In this document: positions 23,725-31,406 of the stretch, one piece after another | Position numbering within the stretch: position 1 is the first letter of the stretch | Layout: each line of letters starts with the position of its first letter | DNA from: JAJDFU01 sp964640855 | GTDB taxonomy: Bacteria > Bacteroidota > Bacteroidia > Chitinophagales > Saprospiraceae | Assembly: GCA_964640855.1 (NCBI GenBank) | Contig: CAZXIX010000028.1 | Span: forward strand, 1 to 42,689 | Reading direction: 5' to 3' | Length of the DNA: 42,689 nucleotides | Program-made: the position numbers and the translations under genes | Notes under the pieces: model-generated | Seen by the model: the letters and a program-made list of their open reading frames with translations, nothing else | Told to the model about the DNA's origin: nothing | The model's database searches: none

Positions 23725-23761
23725 ATTCCGGGTCGGGGCTTTGCTCCTTCCCGGAATTTTT
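23725..23761 (+). terminator. Rho-independent terminator after the coiled-coil gene
   Basis: ATTCCGGG (23725-23732) pairs with CCCGGAAT (23750-23757). A second inner stem, GGGGC/GCTCC, closes a TTT loop, and a T-rich stretch follows. It starts 22 bp after the stop codon. Confidence 0.78.
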
Positions 23762-23899
23762 ATTTCGGTCCAAAAGGTATAGGTTCCTGCCTGTGGGCTT
23801 CACTCCCTTCTCTGCATTGTCAGCTGTCTACCCGATTAGGGGCATTGGACTTTGGAGGCATTTCTTCATAACTTGAGGTAGAACAAAAAAGACAGATCG

Positions 23900-25168
23900 A
23901 TGAAACACCTGATCCCTATCCTGGTCTTACTATGTGCCGGATTTCTGGTGCAGGGACAGACAACAGGAGAAAAAGCTTCGAATGCAGCCAAGAATCAAGC
24001 GGAAAACGAAGTCACCTCCGGCGTTCGGCGCGGGGTAAACAAAGGCTTCCGCAAACTGGGCGGTCTATTGAAAGGCAAGGACCAAAACAAGGAACAAGAG
24101 CAGGAACCTCAAGGTGTACCCGCTGCCGAAGACCCTGCAAGCCGCGGCCAGAATACACCGCCTGCAGTTCCTTCCGAAGGCCAGGCGGAGACTGCCGAAC
24201 CGAACTCGACTGCCGGAATACCGGTGATCGAAAGGGGAGAAAAAAAGGTCAATCTCTGGGTAGGAGAGTATGATTTTATCCCTGGCAGCAAGGTCCTTTT
24301 CTACGATGACCTCCAGGGCGAAGAATTGGGGGAGTTTCCTTCGAGATGGGATTTGGTTTTTGGGAACGTTGAGAATGCCAAAGCGGATGGCGAGCCGGTC
24401 ATCCTCATGATGGATCGTGCCCAGATCAAGCCTCTGTTCAAGGAAGGATTCGTGTTGCCGGAAAAATGGACCCTCGAGTTTGATTGCTACTTTCGCCCGG
24501 ATGCTCGAGACGATTATTACCAGGTGTATTTTCCGGATGCCCGGGAATCCGACTTTTATGTCTACCACGACGGTATCAGTCACAGCAAGCAACCTGCCCG
24601 GGACTTGAAAAAACGGGATGCCCGCGGCCGCTGGGTTCATGTTTCCGTTTCCTTCAACCAACGCAGCCTGAAAATATATTACGACCAGGAGCGCCTGATA
24701 AACATACCTAATATCGGCAAGCAGCCGATTCGCTTCCAGATCCATACAGACTACGGACCGAGTGCCATGATCCGCGATATCCGGTTGGCAGAAGGCGCTA
24801 AACCCTTGTACGAGAGGGAATTCATGGACAATGGCGTGTTCGCTACGCGCAATATCCTCTTCGAGCTGAATAAAGCCACACTGCTGGATCGCTCCTATGC
24901 CGAGATCAATCGAATTGCCGAATTGATGAAACAACACCCAACGGTTGCCTTCAGCATTGAGGGGCACACGGACAGCGATGGATCGGAAGAGCACAACCAA
25001 TCCCTTTCCAAAGCTCGGGCCGAAGCCGTAATGCAGGCCATGGTCGAAATGGGAATCGATGCCGGCCGAATGACTGCTCGGGGTTGGGGGGAATCCAAAC
25101 CGATCGTACCCAACGACACGCCGGAGAACAAGGCTATGAACCGTCGGGTGGAGTTTGTCAGGAACTAA
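23900..25168 (+). CDS. OmpA-family protein with LamG-like middle domain
   Basis: A 422-residue exported protein with a signal peptide ending near LVQGQ, a low-complexity Gln/Glu/Ala linker (about 25-110), a beta-rich concanavalin/LamG-like region (about 130-305; WTLEFDCYFRPD, GRWVHVSVSFNQRSLKIYYD) and an OmpA C-terminal peptidoglycan-binding domain (about 314-422). That last domain shows ILFELNKATLL, the EGHTDSDG loop and the closing NRRVEF. It probably links the outer membrane or its surface to peptidoglycan, while the LamG-like part may bind glycan or protein. It is convergent with the anti-sigma gene, whose stop is 23 bp away. Confidence 0.87.
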   Translation: MKHLIPILVLLCAGFLVQGQTTGEKASNAAKNQAENEVTSGVRRGVNKGFRKLGGLLKGKDQNKEQEQEPQGVPAAEDPASRGQNTPPAVPSEGQAETAEPNSTAGIPVIERGEKKVNLWVGEYDFIPGSKVLFYDDLQGEELGEFPSRWDLVFGNVENAKADGEPVILMMDRAQIKPLFKEGFVLPEKWTLEFDCYFRPDARDDYYQVYFPDARESDFYVYHDGISHSKQPARDLKKRDARGRWVHVSVSFNQRSLKIYYDQERLINIPNIGKQPIRFQIHTDYGPSAMIRDIRLAEGAKPLYEREFMDNGVFATRNILFELNKATLLDRSYAEINRIAELMKQHPTVAFSIEGHTDSDGSEEHNQSLSKARAEAVMQAMVEMGIDAGRMTARGWGESKPIVPNDTPENKAMNRRVEFVRN

Positions 25169-25191
25169 GCCATGGAATTAGCCCTGGCCGG

Positions 25192-25956
25192 CTAAAGCGT
25201 ACCGATCACATAAAGCTGACTCAGGGTCGGTGTCGGACTGCCCCCCTCATCTTCCAGGGTAATGGCAAAGGCGGTAGCCTGGTCCACCGGATTCATTTCC
25301 TGCAATCCGCCCGGCTGGAAGCTGATCAGACCCGCATCCGAAGGACTGTTGCCTACCAGCGACCAGAGTTGGTACTGCTTGCCGGGCGGCGGCGGCGGCA
25401 GGTTGCTGATCGCCAGATAGGTGCGCTGTAGGTCCTGATTCCACAAGATGGTGACTTCTGATTCCGGCGACAGATCGGTTCCGCCCAGTGGAATGGTGCG
25501 GGTCTCCTCGTCATTGAAGAATTCCAGCCGGGCCTGTTGAAGGGCGATCGATTCTTTCAGTTCCTGGTTTTCAGTCTGGAGATCGAAAAGAGCTTCGTTT
25601 TGTCTTTGGTGCCTGCTGATACACCAAATGGAGAAAAGAACGGCCAGGCCAGCCACTACCCACCCGCTCCAGGCGGCAATTTTCAGGGTTTTACCGGGAG
25701 AAATTGGCCCGGAAGTTTTACCTGAAGAAGGTTGTTGGGAGGCTGCCTTCAGGATCTTTTCCCTGAGTCCCGGTGGGGGTGGGGCGGAAAGGCTTTGATG
25801 GTAAAGGTCCATCGTTTCCCGGATCTCCTCTATACGCGCTCTAATATCCGGGTAAGCCTCGGCCAGGGCCTCTACCTCCCTTGTCTCAGGGGCAGAAAGC
25901 GCCTCGGCCACATAAAGCTCAAGGACTCCGGATTCTATGTAGGCTTTGACATCCAT
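25192..25956 (-). CDS. RskA-type anti-sigma factor
   Basis: A 254-residue membrane protein: a cytosolic helical N-terminal domain (1 to about 90), one membrane helix (about 93-113), a short periplasmic coiled segment and a beta-rich RskA C-terminal domain with SNLPPPPPGKQYQLW. It lacks the HxxxCxxC zinc motif of ZAS anti-sigma factors. By family it binds and silences the sigma factor encoded immediately upstream until a periplasmic signal triggers release, usually through proteolysis. Its ATG lies one base past the sigma stop codon, so the pair is co-translated. Signal and regulon are unknown. Confidence 0.88.
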   Translation of the reverse strand: MDVKAYIESGVLELYVAEALSAPETREVEALAEAYPDIRARIEEIRETMDLYHQSLSAPPPPGLREKILKAASQQPSSGKTSGPISPGKTLKIAAWSGWVVAGLAVLFSIWCISRHQRQNEALFDLQTENQELKESIALQQARLEFFNDEETRTIPLGGTDLSPESEVTILWNQDLQRTYLAISNLPPPPPGKQYQLWSLVGNSPSDAGLISFQPGGLQEMNPVDQATAFAITLEDEGGSPTPTLSQLYVIGTL

Positions 25957-25957
25957 G

Positions 25958-26527
25958 TTACTCGCGCGAAAAAAAATTGCTCAATTGGCCAATCGCTTTG
26001 TACAATCTGGATTTGACCGTTCCAAGCGGTATGCCCAACTCTTTGGCCGTTTCGCTTTGAGAATATCCCTGATAATAAATGAGTTCAATAATATCTCGGT
26101 GCTCTTCACTGAGTTGGTCGACCATATCCTTTACCCCGATGGTTTCCGGGTTGAGCGAAGGCTGGATCATTACCGGTTCGGCAGTATCCAGCGGCTCATT
26201 TTCCCGGGAGTATCGCTTCAGGCGAATGCGGTCGATGGCCGTATTCCGGCCGATATTCAGCATCCAGGTCAGGAACTTTCCTTTCTCTGGATCATACAAA
26301 GAGGATTTCTCCCAAACCTTGAGAAAGCTATCCTGCAGGACTTCTTCTGCCAATTCAGGCTTTTTGACCACCTTCAAAATCAGCCCGAACATTACCTTCG
26401 AATATCGGTCGTAGGCAATGGAAAGGCCTTCCAGCTGTCCGGATTGGAGCATTCGGATCAGTTCCTGGTCTTGTGGATCGTCCTGAAAACTGGATTCTGG
26501 CAAGCAGCTGGCATTTCTTTCGACCAT
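25958..26527 (-). CDS. ECF-type RNA polymerase sigma factor
   Basis: A 189-residue group 4 sigma factor with only regions 2 and 4. Region 2 spans about 34-105 (PELAEEVLQDSFLKVWEK, then TWMLNIGRNTAIDRIR). Region 4 spans about 134-182, with the helix-turn-helix YSQSETAKELGIPLGTVKSR. It directs RNA polymerase to a small regulon under control of the RskA-type partner encoded next. Such pairs usually autoregulate, but I could not identify the promoter in the upstream 536 bp. Confidence 0.93.
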   Translation of the reverse strand: MVERNASCLPESSFQDDPQDQELIRMLQSGQLEGLSIAYDRYSKVMFGLILKVVKKPELAEEVLQDSFLKVWEKSSLYDPEKGKFLTWMLNIGRNTAIDRIRLKRYSRENEPLDTAEPVMIQPSLNPETIGVKDMVDQLSEEHRDIIELIYYQGYSQSETAKELGIPLGTVKSRLYKAIGQLSNFFSRE

Positions 26528-27063
26528 CTAAGGTACCTGAAAAAAGAGCTTCCCTAAATTTTCCACCCTTTTTGAAAAGAACACCTGTTCCCAAAACCTG
26601 TCAAAGAGGCGACGGCCACCCATAAGTCAAGCAGTAGCAGGGCCTTCCTCCAGGGAAAGGCAATATTGTGTACATGAAACATGGATTCCGGATTTAAAAG
26701 GTTGATAAAAAATGATTTTGGGATAGCACCGAGGGGTTTACATATGGATATACGGGTGGAAGAGGCGGATTGGTTTTAGCCGGTGCGGATTTCAGCGCTG
26801 GGTGCATGATCGTCCTACAGTGTTGTAAACTGCCGGTGTATTTATCCAGCCGCAAGGGGGCTGGCCGGGAAACAGGCTTGTTGTGCTTTGCGGAATGGCG
26901 AAGGCCATGTCCCATTCGGCTCGAAACAAATGGGAGCAGAGCCTTAATCGTTCGAAAATGCTTGCTTTGTACCGAACCGATCCCAGGTTTTGACCTCCAT
27001 TTAGCTACATGTGCTTATATTAGAATCCTTATTTGCAATCACAATCTTTCAAAAAGAGCTTTT
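26528..27063. other. Divergent intergenic region, 536 bp, no gene seen
   Basis: It lies between the divergent sigma-factor and oxidoreductase genes. The plus-strand frame of the oxidoreductase is open back to 26770, but that extension precedes the Tat signal and has no protein-like features. The minus-strand frame 26694-26915 also looks non-coding. No stable structured element or repeat stands out. Confidence 0.55.
26989..27023 (+). promoter_or_regulatory. Weak candidate promoter for the oxidoreductase gene
   Basis: TTTG at 26989-26992 and TATATTAG at 27016-27023 (one mismatch to TAnnTTTG) are spaced by 23 bases, 40 bp before the ATG. This sits at the outer limit of spacing reported for the phylum. 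Confidence 0.3.
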
Positions 27064-28533
27064 ATGAAAATGGAGGACTATAGCAGACGAGATTTCATCA
27101 AGAAAACGAGTGCTGCTGCAATGGCATTTTCCATCGTGCCCAGTACCGTAGTATCCGGTCTTGGGCATAAGATGCCGAGTGACAAATTAAACATTGCCGG
27201 GATCGGCGTCGGAGGCCGTGGTTTTGGTGTTCTCAAATCCATGGGAGACGAAAACGTCGTGGCGCTTTGTGATGTGGATTGGAAGTACTCCCAGGGCGCT
27301 TTCGATTTCTATCCGAAGGCCAAGAGATATTGGGACTGGAGGAAGATGTACGACGAAATGGCCGACCAGTTCGACGCCGTAGTCGTGGCGACGGCAGATC
27401 ACTCCCATGCTGTCTGTGCAGCCCATGCCATCACGATGGGCAAGCATGTTTATTGCGAAAAGCCGCTCACCCACTCCGTGTATGAGTCCCGGCTGCTCAC
27501 CAAGCTGGCTAAAAAATACAACGTGGCTACCACGATGGGCAACCAGGGCGCTTCCGGTGAGGGGGTTCGTCAATCCTCCGCATGGATCCGGAACGGAGAG
27601 ATCGGTGAAGTAAGAAAGGTGGAAGCTTTCACCGACCGACCTATTTGGCCTCAAGGGCTCAACACGCCTTCGCAGGGCCAATGGGTGCCCGATCATCTGA
27701 ATTGGGACCTGTTCATCGGGCCCGCACAAATGAGGCCTTACAACGAAATCTATACGCCCTGGAACTGGCGGGGATGGTGGGACTACGGTACCGGAGCGCT
27801 GGGAGATATGGCTTGCCATATCCTGCATCCGGTTTTCGTCGGCCTCAATCTCGGATATCCTACCAAGGTACAGGGTAGCTCTACCCTCTTGTTGAAAGAC
27901 TGCGCTCCAACGGCCGAGAAGGTGAAATTTACTTTCCCCGAAAGACCGGCGGTCGGAAATCAGAATATGCCCGAAGTTGAGGTATACTGGTACGATGGCG
28001 GCATTACGCCGGAGATGCCCGACAACTGGCCGGCAGGAAAATCTATGAATAACTCGGGAGGAGGGGTCATTTTCCACGGCAGCAAGGATACGCTGATCTG
28101 CGGCTGCTACGGCTTGGATCCCTGGTTGCTTTCCGGCAGAAAGCCTGAGGTGGATCCCTTCCTCCGTAAAGTGGATGATCACTATTTGGATTTTGTGCGC
28201 GCCGCTAAGGAAAGCCCGGAGGACCGTACCCCTACCCGTTCCGACTTCAGCGAAGCCGGACCCTTCAACGAAATGGTCGTTATGGGTGTGTTGGCAGTAA
28301 GGTTGCAAGGACTCAACAAAGAGCTCGAATGGGATGGTGAAAACATGCAGTTCACCAACATCAAGGATGATGAGATGTTGCGCATCGTCGTCGAAGACGG
28401 CTTCAAGATCGAAGACGGGCATCCTACATTCGACAAGACGTTTACAGATCCTTTCGCTGCGAAAGAGTTTGCAAACGAACTGATCAGGCACACCTACAGA
28501 GAAGGGTATTCTTTACCTGAAATGCCAAGCTAA
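27064..28533 (+). CDS. Tat-exported Gfo/Idh/MocA-family oxidoreductase
   Basis: A 489-residue protein starting at the ATG 27064, chosen because a twin-arginine signal follows at once (SRRDFIKKTSAAAMAF, R8-R9). The Rossmann domain has GIGVGGRGFG (47-56) for NAD(P) and the catalytic CEKP motif (C131, K133). The C-terminal half is the GFO_IDH_MocA_C-like sugar-binding domain, rich in Trp and Gly. Exported members with bound cofactor oxidise or reduce the C3 position of glycosides. The next gene, 26 bp on, encodes a DUF1080 protein, the family of 3-keto-glycoside hydrolases/lyases. Together they suggest periplasmic breakdown of a glycoside through a 3-keto intermediate. The sugar is unknown. Confidence 0.9.
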   Translation: MKMEDYSRRDFIKKTSAAAMAFSIVPSTVVSGLGHKMPSDKLNIAGIGVGGRGFGVLKSMGDENVVALCDVDWKYSQGAFDFYPKAKRYWDWRKMYDEMADQFDAVVVATADHSHAVCAAHAITMGKHVYCEKPLTHSVYESRLLTKLAKKYNVATTMGNQGASGEGVRQSSAWIRNGEIGEVRKVEAFTDRPIWPQGLNTPSQGQWVPDHLNWDLFIGPAQMRPYNEIYTPWNWRGWWDYGTGALGDMACHILHPVFVGLNLGYPTKVQGSSTLLLKDCAPTAEKVKFTFPERPAVGNQNMPEVEVYWYDGGITPEMPDNWPAGKSMNNSGGGVIFHGSKDTLICGCYGLDPWLLSGRKPEVDPFLRKVDDHYLDFVRAAKESPEDRTPTRSDFSEAGPFNEMVVMGVLAVRLQGLNKELEWDGENMQFTNIKDDEMLRIVVEDGFKIEDGHPTFDKTFTDPFAAKEFANELIRHTYREGYSLPEMPS

Positions 28534-28559
28534 TTTTCACAAATAATCAATTCCTAACG

Positions 28560-29354
28560 ATGAAACGGAAACATCTGAAATTTATACCCGTCATCGCTTT
28601 AGCGCTTCTGGCAGGTGCTTGTAACTCGGGAGGAAAGACGGCTGAGGAAACCGCTGAGGTTGATACGGAAGCCGAGCTTGTCGCCGAGGACAACCAGCTT
28701 ACCCCCGAAGAGCAGGCAGATGGCTGGATGCTGTTGTTTGACGGCGAAACGTCAGAAGGCTGGCGAGGCTACAAAAAGGAGAACTTCCCGGCGGCCTGGG
28801 TAATCGAGGACGGTACCCTTCACATCCAGGGTTCTGGACGTGGGGAAGCCGGCGCCCAGGATGGAGGAGACATCATTTACGACAAAATGTTCGCCGACTT
28901 CCACTTCAAAGTGGACTGGAAGGTCGATAGCGCAGCCAATTCCGGCATCCTGTACCGGGGTACCGAAGAGTACGACTACATCTGGAAGACAGGCCCCGAA
29001 ATGCAGGTGCTGGACAATGCCCACCATCCCGACGCGAAGCTGGGCCAAAATGGAAATCGCCAGTCCGGATCACTCTATGACCTGATCCCGGCAGATCCGC
29101 AGAATTTTAAAGGACACGGAGTGTGGAACACCTCCGAGGTGCTGGCCAAAGGCAAGAATATCTGGCATATCATGAACGGAGATACGGTCGTGCAGTACAC
29201 CATCGGCTCCGATCGCATGGCCGAATTGATTGTCGGAAGTAAATGGGCGGATATGACCGAAAACTGGGGCGACATCCCCATGGAGGGCTACATAGCCCTG
29301 CAGGATCATGGGGATAATGTTTGGTACAAGAACATCAAGATCAAAGAGTTCTAA
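28560..29354 (+). CDS. DUF1080 lipoprotein (3-keto-disaccharide hydrolase family)
   Basis: A 264-residue lipoprotein: lipobox LLAGAC (C21), an acidic linker, then a concanavalin-like DUF1080 domain (about 50-264) with DGWMLLFDGETSEGWRGY near its start, the conserved SGILYRG and GPEMQVLDNAHHPD blocks, and GYIALQDHGD...WYKNIKIKE at the end. DUF1080 proteins cleave 3-keto-glycosides in recent biochemical work on gut Bacteroidota. The gene is 26 bp behind the Tat oxidoreductase and probably shares its transcript. A terminator-like hairpin follows. Being lipid-anchored, it acts in the periplasm or at the cell surface. Confidence 0.9.
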   Translation: MKRKHLKFIPVIALALLAGACNSGGKTAEETAEVDTEAELVAEDNQLTPEEQADGWMLLFDGETSEGWRGYKKENFPAAWVIEDGTLHIQGSGRGEAGAQDGGDIIYDKMFADFHFKVDWKVDSAANSGILYRGTEEYDYIWKTGPEMQVLDNAHHPDAKLGQNGNRQSGSLYDLIPADPQNFKGHGVWNTSEVLAKGKNIWHIMNGDTVVQYTIGSDRMAELIVGSKWADMTENWGDIPMEGYIALQDHGDNVWYKNIKIKEF

Positions 29355-29387
29355 CCCATAACATTGCTCAGACACGAACCAAAGTTC

Positions 29388-29436
29388 GTTCATTCGCTTC
29401 CACGCTTCGGTGCGGGGCGGGTGAACGGGCTTTTTT
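29388..29436 (+). terminator. Terminator-like hairpin after the DUF1080 gene
   Basis: GTTCATTCGC (29388-29397) pairs with GCGGGTGAAC (29417-29426), including two G-U pairs. An inner CAC/GTG stem lies between them, and TTTTTT follows at 29431-29436 after a four-base gap. Confidence 0.55.
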
Positions 29437-29585
29437 CATTTCCCACGGCACTCTCTTTCGTCCGATGGTTCCAACATCCAAACTGTAGCCCCGCGGACCT
29501 TCCTTCCCTTCTTCCTGGCCGGGTGGCCAACGGATAGCCCTTGTTTTTCCTCTTTCATGCGTTTTCATACCAAAATCTGAAATGC

Positions 29586-30338
29586 ATGGCGTCTCTTGTC
29601 CTTTCTGTTTTCCTGCTGCTGGGTCCGTTTCCGGCCACTGAAGGATCGGCTACTGGCCTTTCGTACCCTGGCTTCGCGCTGGTAGAACTTTTCACTTCCC
29701 AGGGGTGCTCCAGTTGCCCTCCTGCCGATCAGGTTTTACGGCAAATCGCAAAAGAGGCCGAAGAGCAAGTTCTTCCGGTCTATGCCCTTTCTTTTCATGT
29801 GGATTACTGGAACCGGCTGGGTTGGAAGGACCCCTACAGCCAATCTGCCTTCAGCCTGCGCCAACGAAATTACGCAAAGCAACTGCCCGATCGGGTCTAT
29901 ACGCCGCAGATGGTCGTCAACGGTCAATGGGGATTTGTAGGTTCTCGGGCAACAGAGGCGAAAAACAGGGTGGAACAGGCCCTTCAACTTCCTGCTCGGG
30001 CAGCCATAGGCCTGGAGGCAAGAAAAGAGGGCTCCAGGGTCAGGCTCGATTATGTTTTGGAAGGGAATTGGTCGGGACAAGACCTCTTTTTCGCTTTGGT
30101 AGAGGATCAAGTGGGCAGTGATGTTCCCCGGGGGGAGAATGCCGGTCGGACGCTGGATCACGCCAAGGTGGTGCGAGAACTGCAAAAGATCAGGCCTCAG
30201 TCCGCGAAAGGGACCTTTTCCATGGCAACAGACGTATTGGAGCATCCGGAGGCAGGCGAATTGATCGCCTTTTTGCAGGATCCGACGGAGGGTAAGGTAT
30301 CCGGCGCTGCACGGGTAAAGTTCATTCAGCTCCCCTAA
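29586..30338 (+). CDS. DUF1223 exported thioredoxin-like protein
   Basis: A 250-residue protein from the ATG at 29586, which puts a signal peptide (ASLVLSVFLLLGPFPA) at the N-terminus; an upstream TTG would add 15 residues before it. The DUF1223 motif VELFTSQGCSSCPPAD (33-48) contains a redox-like CSSC (C41, C44). The conserved block HVDYWNRLGWKDPY and the cis-Pro region YTPQMVVNG follow. The fold is thioredoxin-like, and members are secreted in proteobacteria and Bacteroidota. Function is not established. It stands between the DUF1080 terminator and the ATP-grasp gene, which starts 71 bp downstream. Confidence 0.85.
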   Translation: MASLVLSVFLLLGPFPATEGSATGLSYPGFALVELFTSQGCSSCPPADQVLRQIAKEAEEQVLPVYALSFHVDYWNRLGWKDPYSQSAFSLRQRNYAKQLPDRVYTPQMVVNGQWGFVGSRATEAKNRVEQALQLPARAAIGLEARKEGSRVRLDYVLEGNWSGQDLFFALVEDQVGSDVPRGENAGRTLDHAKVVRELQKIRPQSAKGTFSMATDVLEHPEAGELIAFLQDPTEGKVSGAARVKFIQLP

Positions 30339-30409
30339 GCCCGAAGCAAGGAGAACCGCATCCATACCTCGGCACTGAATAGCTCGAATCCCCTTAGCTT
30401 TGCCGAAAA

Positions 30410-31308
30410 ATGGCATTGGAAGCTTGCGACGCCGTCCTTCTCACGGAAGATCGTTACGATCATCCGCAGAAGATCACGCCCTACTTACGGAATATCCTGA
30501 CAGAGGATGGCCTTGTCCAAAAGGCCCTGGAAAGACGAGGGATGAAGGTACATCGCTGTTCCTGGTCTGATCCGGCCTTCGATCCCGCTCAAACCCGGGT
30601 CGCCGTTTTTCGTACGACATGGGACTACTTCGACCGTATTGTGGAATTTACCCAATGGCTGGATCGGGTAGAGGGGAAAACCCTTTTTTCGAATCCCATT
30701 GAGATGGTCCGCTGGAACATGGACAAGCATTATTTGCTGGAGTTGGAAAGAAACGGGATCCCCATTCCTCCTACCCGGATACTGAAGCGTCAGGAACCCG
30801 CTCAGCTGGACCTCCTGTATCGACAGACCGGCTGGGAGCGCATGGTCCTCAAGCCGACCGTCTCCGGTGCTGCCCGTCATACCTACCTGCTGGATGAAAG
30901 CAATCTGGCGGATCACCAATCTCTTTTGGAAGAGCTTTTGCAGCAAGAGGACATGATGGTGCAGGAATTCCAACGGCAGATCTACACGAAAGGCGAGGTC
31001 GCCTTCATGCTCATCGGGGGAAAATTCATCCATGCCGTCCTGAAAAAAGGAAAGGAGGGGGATTTTAGGGTGCAGGATGATTTTGGCGGGACCGTGCACC
31101 CCTACGACCCTTCGCCGGAGGAAATGGCTTTTGCCGGGTCGTAAGCCGGATTAAACCTGAGCCGGTTTACGCCCGGGTAGACGTGATCTGGGACCAGGCG
31201 GATCGGCAGGTGGTCTCCGAAGTGGAACTGATCGAACCCGAGTTGTGGTTTCGGATGCACCCTCCGGCGGCGGATCGCCTTGCCGAGAAGATCATTCAGC
31301 TTTTGTAG
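30410..31308 (+). pseudogene. ATP-grasp ligase-like gene, frameshifted near the 3' end
   Basis: The frame from 30410 encodes 244 residues and stops at 31142-31144. The -1 frame continues from 31138 to a TAG at 31306-31308, encoding VVSRIKPEPVYARVDVIWD and then VELIEPELWFRMHPP, the Mg-binding strand and end of an ATP-grasp domain. Adding one base at the GGG 31136-31138 gives a normal 299-residue protein. Other ATP-grasp features are MVLKPTVSGAARHTY (ATP-binding Lys), VQEFQRQIYTKGEVAFMLIGG and HAVLKKGKEGDFRVQDDFGG. It resembles RimK/glutathione-synthetase-like and DcsG-like ligases that join a carboxylate to an amine or thiol. Substrate unknown. The intact downstream frame suggests sequencing error or recent mutation. 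Confidence 0.82.
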
Positions 31309-31406
31309 GGGCGAAAGCCGCGATATGGAGTCGGAAGAGCTCCTGGAAAAGGACCGAAGCAAGCCTCTCAAGCCCCTGCTGAATCCCTTTTTCTTGCCGC
31401 TGAAAT

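Noticed and set aside
26770..27063. 98-codon N-terminal extension of the Gfo/Idh/MocA frame
   Set aside because: It would precede a twin-arginine signal, which must be at the N-terminus; the extension looks like translated intergenic DNA.
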